The position numbers and the translations under genes are program-made. The notes below the pieces were generated by a model. The model saw only the letters and a program-made list of their open reading frames with translations. It had not been told where the DNA came from and searched no databases. This document shows positions 32,901-44,163 of a stretch of 64,000 nt of DNA, piece by piece. The DNA lies in NCBI GenBank assembly GCA_025055675.1, contig JANWWT010000005.1, positions 177,763 through 241,762 of the forward strand. Reading direction: 5' to 3'. The first letter of the stretch is position 1. Every line of letters starts with the position of its first letter. This DNA comes from Pseudanabaenaceae cyanobacterium SKYG29 (GTDB lineage Bacteria; Cyanobacteriota; Cyanobacteriia; Pseudanabaenales; Pseudanabaenaceae).

Positions 32901-34454
32901 ACAACCCTGCGTCTCATAGAATTAGGGTCAGAGACAGGGGAAGCAGCGCGGCGTACCAGTGAAAGTTTGATGCGGTTAGAACAGAGTTTGCGCAACCTGC
33001 AGGGCACAGTAGAAGAGAGCAGACTTGTACCCTTTGAGAGTTTGGCATTTCGGGCGCGGGGGATTTTACGGGACTTGACCACGCGGATGAACAAACCCGC
33101 TCGCCTTTATGTAGTGGGAGAAAAACTGGAATTAGATGCGGGTACCCTACGCAACTTAGAGCCAGTCCTTCTACACCTGATTCGCAACTCCTTCGACCAC
33201 GGCTTAGAGCCACCGGAGGAGCGGGAAAAACTGGGCAAACCCAGGCAAGGGCGCATTGACCTGTCCCTGTTGCGGCGAGGCAGTGTGTTTGTCTTAGAAT
33301 TGAAGGATGATGGCAGGGGGATCAACCCAGAGAAAATCCGCAGCATTGCTGAGTCTAAGGGGTTACCCCTCACAGACACTTCCACCAACGAAAAACTGCT
33401 GGCAGTGATTTGTCAACCTGGCTTCACATCCGCTAAGACGGTGAGCGACATCTCCGGGCGGGGTGTGGGGATGGACGTAGTGGCTAGCCAAATTGCTGCC
33501 ATGGGGGGGCAGTTGAGCTTAAAGACCAAGGTAGGGGTAGGGACAACCTTTACCATGCAAATCCCTGTACCCAACCTATTTGTGCGCTGTATGCTATTGC
33601 AGACAGGCGACCGCACCTTTGCTGTGCCGACGGCAGAAGTATTTACTACTATGCTCCTAGATGACCTGTTGTGGCGACCCGTGCCTCCGGCAGAAAATCG
33701 CCTCTACTCCTACGAAATCGAGGAAGACCGGGGACAGGTGCCAGCTCTAGACCTCTTCCAATATTGGCAGGGCGACCGCAATCCTCGCCATATACTACCC
33801 AATGCTATCGCTGTACGGGCAAAGCGCAGTGACAGTACTGATGGCATTTGGTTAATTGCTGACAACCTAGTAGGACAGAGTGAATTGTTGGTTAACTCCC
33901 TGCCGGCACCGATGGTCAGCCCGATCGGTATTTTGGGGGTCAGTTTGATGCCCGATGGTAAGCTGATTCCCGTAATTGATGCCAATGCTTTGATGGATGC
34001 GCTGCTGGGCAATCTAACTGAGGATGGTTTGCCGATGATCAGTGCCCATGTTGCCGAGACGGAGACCCTAGAAGAGGAGGGCATTCAAATTGTGGTAGTA
34101 GATGATGCAGCTCTGATGCGGCGGCGGATTGAAAGTAGTCTGACACCCCAGGGCTACAAAGTGATCACCTGCAACGATGGTTTGGAAGCCTGGGAGTGGT
34201 TGCAGTCCCATCCCCAACCAGCTCTACTCATCACTGACATTGAGATGCCTAACATGGACGGGTTTACCCTCATTGACCACTGTCGCCAGGCAAAGATGAC
34301 TATGCCAATTTTGGTGGTATCCTCCCGCTTAGCAGAGGAGTGGTCACGGGAGACACGGCGCTTGGGGGCAACGGACTTTTTAACCAAGGGTTTTGGTACG
34401 ACGGAATTACTGGAAAAAGTAGCAAAATTGCTGGAACAAAGTGTGGGGGTATAA
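29913..34454 (+). CDS. Hybrid chemotaxis kinase CheA with three HPt domains and a receiver (PilL/TaxAY type)
   Basis: A 1513-residue kinase. Three HPt modules carry phospho-His in HTIKGGAAT at His47, His436 and His690; modules 2 and 3 are near-identical units 254 residues apart. Between HPt1 and HPt2 lies an acidic linker with short repeats. The kinase core follows: dimerisation/ATPase region from about 915, N box RNSFDHGLEP, G boxes DDGRGINPEK and GRGVGMDVV. Then comes a CheW-like domain (about 1190-1330) and a C-terminal receiver (VVVDDAALMRRR, LLITDIEMPNMDGF, FLTKGF). It would phosphorylate the three regulators upstream and its own receiver, controlling type IV pili. Confidence 0.95.
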   Translation: MFTIDPELWTLFVEDNAKCLRSYSRTAENIDRANWRESIQQLYRDAHTIKGGAATIGAEEILTTAKAIENVLAELRYLQEAPPNLETELKGVLIELGEILRQTVENQHPDPFAQERIQSLHEFVQERCLGDWDEERQLHQEFADQGFDLMVLDLQMAIEDLPQEIPESIVELALTTMEQLLDVGDEIKLGDGWRLLIQRGMELAISRSRDLWLEEFPRLLAQMKTSARGGGKTMPQEKEFSIVTPASTGLGDLSTAEGEGVTILPVEEDDLPTGFSDLFALPEEEQEITILPVEEDDLPTGFGNLFAVEEEGEEEQKQLESLFAAAVPIETVEEQEIPAEIEGLFTEEVGEIPVDLASSLEEVSPTVVAEAAPATTGQETVIFTPPVEPDSPVDPELRALFDMDTQKYLQVYFSTVEQLNPETWKKDIQQIYRAIHTIKGGAATVGANPILQVAKVLEDWLSDLRSMEDPPTIDDNLRDSLLECGELLIATLSMGSREQPTASVEQISRLHANFKQQYAEQLSEEVLMQKEFAEQGFDLMVLDLEMCVEGLRPNQTIDAEMISANQGVLQQLADIGRELKLSGDWDRLIEEGMGILGRGHVAEWLEQIPSLLKSLKTAAKHGGKLPQAATPPRLKPDLPPISTVTTVDPELKALFDVDTQKYLQEYFATVEAISPDTWKTDIQKLYRAIHTIKGGAATVGANPILQVAKVLEDWLSDLRNLDEAPPLENLRSGLLESGELLIGTLQMDYSTVPLAAVERIFDLHQTFKESYKEELDETVLLHREFADQGFDLMVLDLEMLIEQLTPETAITPEMQTTATQCLEQLAEVGTEIGLAEGWTKLLLEGKGIIANASAKAWQEQFPPYLKSLKECARRSGKLPEPPKPVEAPPPTEQPKPPEPAVADIQIPVPLERLDRSAQYLVETLMATRATQGFYQIVQKNLIPIVTLAQESAQYISRLREVQDDFAVLDSDGIRGEGGVKLERYRQGYTAINRLLETTLRLIELGSETGEAARRTSESLMRLEQSLRNLQGTVEESRLVPFESLAFRARGILRDLTTRMNKPARLYVVGEKLELDAGTLRNLEPVLLHLIRNSFDHGLEPPEEREKLGKPRQGRIDLSLLRRGSVFVLELKDDGRGINPEKIRSIAESKGLPLTDTSTNEKLLAVICQPGFTSAKTVSDISGRGVGMDVVASQIAAMGGQLSLKTKVGVGTTFTMQIPVPNLFVRCMLLQTGDRTFAVPTAEVFTTMLLDDLLWRPVPPAENRLYSYEIEEDRGQVPALDLFQYWQGDRNPRHILPNAIAVRAKRSDSTDGIWLIADNLVGQSELLVNSLPAPMVSPIGILGVSLMPDGKLIPVIDANALMDALLGNLTEDGLPMISAHVAETETLEEEGIQIVVVDDAALMRRRIESSLTPQGYKVITCNDGLEAWEWLQSHPQPALLITDIEMPNMDGFTLIDHCRQAKMTMPILVVSSRLAEEWSRETRRLGATDFLTKGFGTTELLEKVAKLLEQSVGV
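30693..30833 (+). repeat. Tandem 20-residue acidic motif inside the CheA linker
   Basis: Residues 261-280 and 288-307 of the CheA are the same motif, (V/I)TILPVEEDDLPTGF..LFA, differing at four positions. Two weaker relatives follow (QLESLFA and IPAEIEGLF). The DNA copies are also near-identical, pointing to recent duplication. Confidence 0.9.
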
Positions 34455-34457
34455 CCA

Positions 34458-34880
34458 ATGCCCGAACCTTTCCGCCTGTTTGCACCGCTGCCCCCTATCA
34501 AGGAAAAGGTGGTGTTAGTCCACTCCGATGACTTGCTGTTAGCGTTGCCCGCTGCTTTGGTGCAGGAGGTGGTGTTGGCCGCAACGATCAGAGCAGGCAG
34601 AAAGGGAGCACTCAATTACTACAATGGGCAGGAAATTCCGGTAATTCTGGGACAGCGGGCTTGTGGCAAGGAAGGGGTAATGCCCATGGTGGTGCTGAAA
34701 ACACCAGAGCTGCGGACAGGGTTTTTAGGAATTGTCTGTACGGAATTGCCCCAATTAGCAGCGATCGGGGCGGAGGAATGGCAGCCATGTCGTAGTTTGC
34801 CCTATCCTTGGGTTTCCTCTGGCAAAGGCTTTGTCAAAGGACATAAACTATTTACGGCGGTGGAAGGGATCAAATTCTGA
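34458..34880 (+). CDS. Small CheW-like protein, last gene of the chemosensory unit
   Basis: A 140-residue protein 3 bases after cheA. It resembles a degenerate CheW fold (VVLVHSDDLLLALPAALVQEVV, later LNYYNGQEIPVILGQR and GFLGIVCTEL), similar in layout to the adaptor at 25243. The end is only 3 bases before the cobalamin adenosyltransferase gene, so transcription probably runs on. I am unsure it is a working CheW. Confidence 0.7.
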   Translation: MPEPFRLFAPLPPIKEKVVLVHSDDLLLALPAALVQEVVLAATIRAGRKGALNYYNGQEIPVILGQRACGKEGVMPMVVLKTPELRTGFLGIVCTELPQLAAIGAEEWQPCRSLPYPWVSSGKGFVKGHKLFTAVEGIKF

Positions 34881-34883
34881 ATT

Positions 34884-36020
34884 ATGGGTGCACGGCAGAT
34901 TGGCATTGTCACTGCACAGGCGCGACCCCAACGATCGGTGGGGCAGATTCATGTCTACGATGGCTTGGGCAAGGGCAAGTCCCAGGCGGCTTTGGGGGTG
35001 GTATTGCGCTCCTTGGGCTTAGGAATGGTATCCGAGGGCAGGGAGACACGGATTTTACTCCTGCGGTTTTTGAAGGGACCGGGACGAGAATACGCAGAGG
35101 ATGCGGCTATTGAAGCTCTACAACAGGGTTTCCCCCATCTGATTGACCACGTGCGGACGGGACGATCGGAATATTTTGATGCCCATTCAATCATTCCCTT
35201 TGACCGGGAGGAAGCAGAGCGGGGTTGGGACATCGCCAAGGGGGCAATGGCTTCGGGTTTATACTCCGTGATTGTCTTGGATGAACTGAATCCTGTCCTA
35301 GACCTGGGTTTACTAGATACCGATCGGGTGGTGGGAGACCTCAAGCGCAAACCTGAGTTTATGGAAGTGATTGTGACAGGGAGAGGTGCCCCCGCCAAGT
35401 TACTGGAAATTGCCAACCTCCATTCGGAAATGCGTCCCCATGAGCATCCCACCGCCAAGGAATACGGCATCACGGGGATTGAGATTTACACAGGGGATGG
35501 CAAGGGCAAGAGCACCTCGGCATTGGGGCGGTCGTTGAAGGCGATCGGGACAGGTATTAGTCGGGACAAATCCCACCGGGTGTTGATTATGCAGTGGTTG
35601 AAGGGGGGGACGGGCTACACGGAAGATGCGGCAATTGAAGCATTGCAACAGGCATACCCCCATGTGGTGGATCATCAGCGCTGCGGCAGGGACGCGATCG
35701 TGTGGCGGGGACAACAGCAGGAAATTGACTACATTGAAGCGCAACGGGGCTGGGAAATTGCCCAGACTGCTATCCTGTCAGGTTTGTACAAGACGATTAT
35801 CCTAGATGAACTGAATCCCACCGTAGATTTGGAGTTGTTGCCCGTTGAGCCAATTTGTGAAACCCTCCTGCGCAAACCAAAAGACACAGAGATTATTATT
35901 ACAGGGAGATGTCTCAAACAACCAGCTTATTTTGATTTGGCTGATGTACATTCTGAGATGGTCTGTCACAAACACTATGCCAATGCGGGGGTAGATTTAA
36001 AGCGGGGAGTGGACTTTTAA
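34884..36020 (+). CDS. Cob(I)alamin adenosyltransferase-like protein with two tandem CobO/BtuR domains
   Basis: A 378-residue protein made of two similar halves. Each has a P-loop (GLGKGKS at 27-33 and GDGKGKS at 204-210), the phrase EDAAIEALQQ followed by HxxDH(V/Q)R, a VILDELNP block and a C-terminal ITGR. These are CobO/BtuR features; CobO adds the 5'-deoxyadenosyl group to corrinoids. A double-domain form occurs in other cyanobacteria. Both P-loops are intact, though the first half has a Ser-Gln where Thr-Thr is usual. It sits in a TAATG overlap with the next gene. Confidence 0.82.
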   Translation: MGARQIGIVTAQARPQRSVGQIHVYDGLGKGKSQAALGVVLRSLGLGMVSEGRETRILLLRFLKGPGREYAEDAAIEALQQGFPHLIDHVRTGRSEYFDAHSIIPFDREEAERGWDIAKGAMASGLYSVIVLDELNPVLDLGLLDTDRVVGDLKRKPEFMEVIVTGRGAPAKLLEIANLHSEMRPHEHPTAKEYGITGIEIYTGDGKGKSTSALGRSLKAIGTGISRDKSHRVLIMQWLKGGTGYTEDAAIEALQQAYPHVVDHQRCGRDAIVWRGQQQEIDYIEAQRGWEIAQTAILSGLYKTIILDELNPTVDLELLPVEPICETLLRKPKDTEIIITGRCLKQPAYFDLADVHSEMVCHKHYANAGVDLKRGVDF

Positions 36021-37588
36021 TGACTGACGTGTTGGAGTTTGTCTTATCTGTTTTACCTCTCAATGCCAAGCAGATATTAGAAATAGGACGGACAGAACTC
36101 CGAGAGAAATATCTGCCCTTTAATCCCGACTGTCAGTTTGCCCAGGTAACAGAGGAACTAATTGATCTGCCCAACCTGGATGCGATCGTTTGTACAGATT
36201 TAACTGACATCAAGGGGAAGTTATCTTTTTACCTGCAGTACCTCAAGCCGGAAGGAGAAATTTTTCTTCCCTTTGCCAACAGCCAGTGCTGGCAACATAT
36301 TATTAAGACGATCGAGGGTAAAAGTGAACCAGGTCATACCTATAGTGCGCAACAAATCTGTCAGATGGTTAGGGACTTGGGACTAATGACACATGAAATT
36401 ATCCGCCAGGACTTGCCAGCACCCCAACAACAGTCTTTCCAACAATTTCTACAACAAATTCTCCCCCTAGTTAATCTCCTACAGATTTCTCTCAGTGAAT
36501 TCCAGTATCTTAGTGCTTCCCCTTACTTAATTGTCCGTGCCTTAAAACAACCCTGTAAGCAACCTAAATTACTCATCCAAACCTGTATTACTGCTCCCAT
36601 TGGTTGCGATCGCGTGCGCGTGCTTGACCCCGATCGGTTTAGCCGTACACTGATCAATACCCGTGTCCATCAGGTACGGTTAGGGCAGTCCATCCCCCTA
36701 AATTTAGCTGCCCCCGACGAATGCAAAGTGTTTATTTGGCAGCGGGCATTGTTACTCTATCCCCAGGATATTCACAAGCAGAAATTGCTGAAGGACAGGG
36801 GCTACTTAATTGTGGCAGAACACGATGACGATCCCTATTTTTGGCCCGAAAATGCTGACAACAAATTCCTATTATTTTGGAGTTCCCACTGTATTCAAAC
36901 TAGTACGGAATCCTTGGCTAAACATCTGCAACAGTTTAACAATCCCTATATCAAGGTCTTTCGTAATCAATTGACCTATTTACCCCCCAAACGGGAGTAT
37001 AAAGAAGGTTATTCTGTCAACCTCTTTTTTGGTGCCCTCAATCGTCAAGCGGACTGGGAACCAATTATGCCCACCCTCAACAAAATTCTCGCCCGCCACA
37101 AACAAGTGTATGTAAAAGTTATCCATGACAGACAGTTTTTTGATGCCCTTGCTACCAACCGCAAGGAATTCCATCCCTTCTTGCCCTATGAAAAATACCA
37201 GGAGATTTTACACACTTGCGATATTGGTATTCTCCCCCTGCAGGACACGCAATTCAATCGCATGAAATCGGATTTGAAATTTCTCGAACACGCAGGACAT
37301 GGGGTAGTAGCCCTTGCCAGCCCTACCGTGTATGCCCAATCGATCGTGGAAGGGATAACGGGTATGATCTATCATTCGGCGGAAGAATTTGGGGAAAAAC
37401 TAACAGAGTTAATTCAGAATGCCAAGCTACGGCACAGGATTGCTGACAATGCCTACCACTGGGTGCGGGAAAACCGTCTTCTTTGTCAACACTTTACCGA
37501 AAGAAGAGAATGGTATGTGGAGATGTACAATCGCTTACCGGAATTGAACGAAGCGCTGCGGGAAAGATGCCCCCAGATGTTTAGCTGA
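36020..37588 (+). CDS. Methyltransferase-like plus glycosyltransferase-like protein
   Basis: A 522-residue protein of two parts. The first 150 residues look like a reduced SAM methyltransferase (AKQILEIGRTELREKYLPF, LDAIVCTDLTD, LKPEGEIFLPF). Residues 240-510 look like a glycosyltransferase with GT-B fold (CDIGILPLQDTQFNRMKSDLKFLEHAGHGVVALASPTVYA, then EGITGMIYHSAEEF). Such chimeras build glycans in cyanobacteria, but the substrate is unknown. It is coupled to the upstream gene by a one-base overlap and followed 3 bases later by holB. Confidence 0.72.
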   Translation: MTDVLEFVLSVLPLNAKQILEIGRTELREKYLPFNPDCQFAQVTEELIDLPNLDAIVCTDLTDIKGKLSFYLQYLKPEGEIFLPFANSQCWQHIIKTIEGKSEPGHTYSAQQICQMVRDLGLMTHEIIRQDLPAPQQQSFQQFLQQILPLVNLLQISLSEFQYLSASPYLIVRALKQPCKQPKLLIQTCITAPIGCDRVRVLDPDRFSRTLINTRVHQVRLGQSIPLNLAAPDECKVFIWQRALLLYPQDIHKQKLLKDRGYLIVAEHDDDPYFWPENADNKFLLFWSSHCIQTSTESLAKHLQQFNNPYIKVFRNQLTYLPPKREYKEGYSVNLFFGALNRQADWEPIMPTLNKILARHKQVYVKVIHDRQFFDALATNRKEFHPFLPYEKYQEILHTCDIGILPLQDTQFNRMKSDLKFLEHAGHGVVALASPTVYAQSIVEGITGMIYHSAEEFGEKLTELIQNAKLRHRIADNAYHWVRENRLLCQHFTERREWYVEMYNRLPELNEALRERCPQMFS

Positions 37589-37591
37589 GTT

Positions 37592-38467
37592 ATGCAAGAC
37601 AGATTTGCCGCGATTGTTGGTCATGCCCTGCCTATTGCTCTATTGAGAGCAGCTCTCCACAAAAACAGAATTGCCCCTGCTTATCTCTTTCTCGGCAGTG
37701 AAGGGATTGGCAAAACTTTAGTAGCTAAAGCCTTTGTGGAATCATACTTGCACAAATCAATCATCAATCATCCTGATGTGTTGTGGTTAGAACCAACCTA
37801 TCAAGATAAAGGTAAGCTAGTTACCATCACAGAAGCAGCAGGTACCTCAACTAGAGGCAAAGCGCAAATCAGAATTGAACAGATACGCTCGATCGCGGAT
37901 TTTCTCTCCTATCCACCCCTACAGGCAGACCGCTCCTTTGTCATCATCACCGCTGCCCACACCATGGCTGAAACCAGCGCCAATGCCTTGCTAAAAACCC
38001 TAGAAGAACCAGGGAAAGGGACAATCATTCTCATCTCCTCCCAACCCCTTCTACCCACGATCGTTTCCCGCTGTCAAGTTATTCCTTTTGCCCCTTTGGC
38101 GCGGCGGGAAGTGCAAACGGTTCTCCAGCAGTTAGGCTACCCTGAGATACCTGAACCAGTGCTTGAGTTGGCCGGTGGCTCCCCCCAAAAAGCGATCGAA
38201 GCTTGGCAAAAATTACAAACCATCCCCCCTGAATTATTAACCAGCCTGCACAATCTCCCCCTGCCGCTAATTCCTGCTTTGACAACTGCTAAACAAATTG
38301 CCCAGACCTATGACCTAGATACACAAATCTGGCTATTGGAATATTTACAACAAATCCTCTGGCAAAACAAAAGAGAGAAGAGAGTGATAGACAAATTGGA
38401 GCAAGCAAAACAATGGCTTACAAACTTTGTCACTCCCCGTCTAGTCTGGGAAATCACCCTAGCTTAA
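37592..38467 (+). CDS. holB: DNA polymerase III delta' subunit
   Basis: A 291-residue clamp-loader AAA+ protein. The start QDRFAAIVGHALPIALLRAAL is followed by the Walker A region FLGSEGIGKTLVAKAF and the DnaX/HolB block AHTMAETSANALLKTLEEPGKGTIILIS, then the sensor 1 region TIVSRCQVIPF. The C-terminal third is divergent, as usual. It completes the clamp loader with delta and DnaX. Confidence 0.9.
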   Translation: MQDRFAAIVGHALPIALLRAALHKNRIAPAYLFLGSEGIGKTLVAKAFVESYLHKSIINHPDVLWLEPTYQDKGKLVTITEAAGTSTRGKAQIRIEQIRSIADFLSYPPLQADRSFVIITAAHTMAETSANALLKTLEEPGKGTIILISSQPLLPTIVSRCQVIPFAPLARREVQTVLQQLGYPEIPEPVLELAGGSPQKAIEAWQKLQTIPPELLTSLHNLPLPLIPALTTAKQIAQTYDLDTQIWLLEYLQQILWQNKREKRVIDKLEQAKQWLTNFVTPRLVWEITLA

Positions 38468-38529
38468 ACTTTGGGCAGAGGGAAAGGAGAGAAGGGGGAG
38501 GTATAATGAAGAAAAGTTAAGCAACCGGT

Positions 38530-38937
38530 ATGGAACAAAAGACTTATCCTGTCACCAAAACTGAGGAAGAGTGGCAACAAATTCTCTCCCCTGAGGCTTA
38601 TCAAGTTTTGCGGAAACATGGTACAGAGCGGGCAGGCACCAGCCCCCTAGACAAACACTACGCCAAAGGTATCTACAAATGCGCAGGCTGCGGTGCTCCT
38701 TTATTCACTTCCGACACTAAGTTTAACAGTGGGACAGGTTGGCCCAGCTTCTTTGCGCCAATTCCAGGGGCAATTGAAACCAGTATTGATCGCTCCCTAT
38801 TCATGGTGCGTATAGAAGTCCACTGTGCTAACTGCGGCGGTCATCTGGGGCATGTCTTTGATGATGGTCCCTTGCCCACAGGGAAACGTTACTGTATCAA
38901 CGGTGTTGCCCTAGTCTTTGAACCCGCCCAGGACTAG
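38530..38937 (+). CDS. msrB: Peptide methionine-R-sulfoxide reductase MsrB
   Basis: Repairs methionine-R-sulfoxide in proteins using thioredoxin. The 135-residue protein has the zinc pairs CAGCG and [15 protein letters not shown] and the catalytic Cys in [15 protein letters not shown] in the middle is invariant. A TATAAT at 38512-38517 upstream is a plausible -10 box, without a good -35. The last 4 bases overlap hrcA in convergent orientation. Confidence 0.97.
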   Translation: MEQKTYPVTKTEEEWQQILSPEAYQVLRKHGTERAGTSPLDKHYAKGIYKCAGCGAPLFTSDTKFNSGTGWPSFFAPIPGAIETSIDRSLFMVRIEVHCANCGGHLGHVFDDGPLPTGKRYCINGVALVFEPAQD

Positions 38938-39953
38938 TTAGTAGACAAAATTTCCGCTGCCACTTCCACGGCGGCAATTCCCCGCTCGTAGGGTAACCGC
39001 GTTGGTCCCAAAATGCCGATCCACCCCCCAGGCGCATCCCCCTGGCGATAGCCACTGGCAATTAGGGAGCATTTTTGTACGGGGGGTAAGCCTAACTCCT
39101 TGCCAATTTTGACCGTCGGTTCGCTACTTTTTTGCTGCAACATCAGCACAATTGTTTCCTTCTCTTCCTCCAGTAACTCCACGATCGGTTGAATTTGTTC
39201 GGCTTGGGAAAATTCCGGCTGTTTCAATAGCTCCTTTAAGCCGTTGACCTTGACGGTGCTGGGTTGGTGAAAGGATTTCTCCAGCATTTCTAGGGAATTC
39301 TCCAGACTGCGGATATGGTCCTCAACCTGACAGCGAATATCTGCCCAGTTGATTGGCAGGAGAGCGTTACAGTAACGATTTTTTAACTGGGCATTGAGGA
39401 AATTGTTGAGTACCTCTAGCAAGTCTCCCATTTCGCTGTTGAACTCGACAGGTACAGAGTCCGTTTGCAGGGTGGAGGTGACTAAAATTAACAGGGCTTT
39501 CTGGGCATCGAGGGAGACTAACTGCACCTGGCGCACACGATCGGGAGTACGTTCAGGGGTAGTGACAATGGCAATACAACCGCAGATTTTGGCTAACAGT
39601 TGGGCAACCTGCTCTAGTAACTGTTCATTGCTGGGACTGGGAGGCAATTGTGCTAGCATAAAGCGTTCTAACTCAGCTTTTAGTCCCTCCAAGGGGGGCA
39701 GCAAACTATCTACATACACCCGGTACCCCGATTCCGAGGGTACACGCCCGGCAGAGGTATGGGGTTGGTAAAGGAGCCCACAGCGATCGAGATTGTGCAT
39801 AACACTGCGAATAGTGGCGGGGCTGGCATTGAGGGTGTAAATTTCCGACAACACCTTAGACCCCACAGGTTCTGCTGTCTCAACGTAGCGCTGCACGATC
39901 GCTGAGAGTACCTGCTGTTCCCTAGTGGTGAGTTGGCGCTCAGTGAAATTCAT
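38934..39953 (-). CDS. hrcA: Heat-inducible transcription repressor HrcA
   Basis: A 339-residue repressor that binds CIRCE elements upstream of groESL. The N-terminal winged helix ([30 protein letters not shown]) and the next strand block [37 protein letters not shown] are diagnostic. The C-terminal part has [16 protein letters not shown]. No CIRCE inverted repeat is found within the window, so its target genes are elsewhere. A GGGAGG site precedes the ATG. Confidence 0.95.
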   Translation of the reverse strand: MNFTERQLTTREQQVLSAIVQRYVETAEPVGSKVLSEIYTLNASPATIRSVMHNLDRCGLLYQPHTSAGRVPSESGYRVYVDSLLPPLEGLKAELERFMLAQLPPSPSNEQLLEQVAQLLAKICGCIAIVTTPERTPDRVRQVQLVSLDAQKALLILVTSTLQTDSVPVEFNSEMGDLLEVLNNFLNAQLKNRYCNALLPINWADIRCQVEDHIRSLENSLEMLEKSFHQPSTVKVNGLKELLKQPEFSQAEQIQPIVELLEEEKETIVLMLQQKSSEPTVKIGKELGLPPVQKCSLIASGYRQGDAPGGWIGILGPTRLPYERGIAAVEVAAEILSTN

Positions 39954-40001
39954 GCCTCCCTGTTGTCAATCTTAAAGTCATCCTAGCATGGGCGACCAGG
40001 T

Positions 40002-40010
40002 TGCTATAAA
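40002..40010 (+). promoter_or_regulatory. Possible extended -10 promoter of the PP2C gene
   Basis: TGCTATAAA gives TGN followed by a -10 like TATAAA, 38 bases before the start of the phosphatase gene. No good -35 is seen. Confidence 0.4.
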
Positions 40011-40048
40011 CTTAGGGTAGTAGCCATCTTCGGGCAGCCCAAGCACTT

Positions 40049-43152
<3,104 letters not shown>

Positions 43153-43166
43153 TTAACTCATAGGCA

Positions 43167-43193
43167 CAAAAAACAAGCCGAAATTTGCTTGTT
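43167..43193 (-). terminator. Rho-independent terminator between sixA and ahcY
   Basis: Read on the minus strand, AACAAGC and GCTTGTT form a perfect 7-bp stem with an 8-base loop, followed by a run of T. It ends transcripts from the ferredoxin-sixA pair before ahcY. The rest of the 43123-43289 gap is AT-rich with no other clear signal. Confidence 0.75.
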
Positions 43194-43289
43194 AGTGCAT
43201 TAAATTTTACAGCACCTTTAGATGCTCACAAATTGAGTTTGGGATCAAAAAAGAGGGGTTGTAATTGCTGCCTAAAAGACGAAATACTT

Positions 43290-43784
43290 CTACAAACTTA
43301 AAAGAATTTTAGGGGGCAATAGGAGGAAGAGAGTGCAATTACCTTGTAGAGGTTGGTCACGATAGGTAACTAAACCAATTAACCCCGCTTTTTTGAGGAG
43401 GATATTGCCACTCACTTGCCCCCATGTCATCAGCTCCGCCCAACTGGACAGGTCAGGCTCATGCCCCACCAGAAACACTGACTCTACCTCTTTGTGGGAT
43501 GCATGCCAGGCTTCCCATGCAGCAAAACTCCCCTCCGGGGCTAACCACTGGACGACCTCGATCGGTGTTTGCTTTAGGCAACTTGCTACAATCTCCGCTG
43601 TTTGGTAGGCACGGACTAGAGGACTGGTGAGGATTAAATCTGCCTGTAACCCTAACTGGGAAAGCTTCCCGGCGATCCTGCTGGTTTTTTGCCGCCCCTC
43701 TTCCGTCAGGGCTCGCTCCTGGTCATGGGGACATAACTCCCGATCGATGGCAATCCCGTGACGCAAAAGATAAACATAGGTCAT
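43290..43784 (-). CDS. sixA: Phosphohistidine phosphatase SixA-like
   Basis: A 164-residue histidine phosphatase. The catalytic RHG triad is in YLLRHGIAIDREL near residue 7, and a second conserved His is in VFLVGHEPDLSSW. The short length and the AlaIleAsp after RHG point to SixA, which removes phosphate from HPt histidines in bacterial signalling. The three-HPt CheA in this window is a possible target, but that is inference. The start overlaps the ferredoxin gene stop by 4 bases. Confidence 0.85.
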   Translation of the reverse strand: MTYVYLLRHGIAIDRELCPHDQERALTEEGRQKTSRIAGKLSQLGLQADLILTSPLVRAYQTAEIVASCLKQTPIEVVQWLAPEGSFAAWEAWHASHKEVESVFLVGHEPDLSSWAELMTWGQVSGNILLKKAGLIGLVTYRDQPLQGNCTLFLLLPPKILLSL

Positions 43785-44113
43785 TTTTCTATCCGCCCAA
43801 AGCGAATTGTATAGACTTCTTCTTCTTTTTCTGTCAGAATTTCCACGTCGGATTTAGGGTAGGATACACAGAGGAGAACATAGCCCTTAGCGTCGAGTTC
43901 CGCTCCCATCCCTCCCATGCCCATGCCTTGACTTTGGTCTACTTCTCCCTTGAGCAATTGAGCGGCACAGGTGGTACAAACTCCCGCATAGCAGGAACAG
44001 GGCAGATTTAACCCCTGCGCGTTGGCGGCATCCAAAATGGTCTGATCAGCGGGCACGGGAACTATATAGGTTGTCCCCCGATGGTGAATTGTGGCTTGGA
44101 ATACTTGAGTCAT
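43781..44113 (-). CDS. [2Fe-2S] plant-type ferredoxin
   Basis: A 110-residue ferredoxin. The cluster ligands are in PCSCYAGVCTTC and a later LLCVSYP, matching Cys-x4-Cys-x2-Cys with a distant fourth Cys. It is longer than photosynthetic PetF (97 residues), with a C-terminal tail (EEEVYTIRFGRIEK), and so may be one of the minor ferredoxins. The frame is open to an ATG at 44155, but the ATG at 44113 gives a normal N-terminus (MTQVFQATI), and the longer one would run into the region upstream of nusB. Confidence 0.9.
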   Translation of the reverse strand: MTQVFQATIHHRGTTYIVPVPADQTILDAANAQGLNLPCSCYAGVCTTCAAQLLKGEVDQSQGMGMGGMGAELDAKGYVLLCVSYPKSDVEILTEKEEEVYTIRFGRIEK

Positions 44114-44163
44114 GGCAGCAAAATAATTTGGTAGGATATGCGAGTTTACCATCAAAATATTGT

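Noticed and set aside
39954..40048. CIRCE element near hrcA
   Set aside because: The TTAGCACTC / GAGTGCTAA inverted repeat is not present between hrcA and the phosphatase gene.
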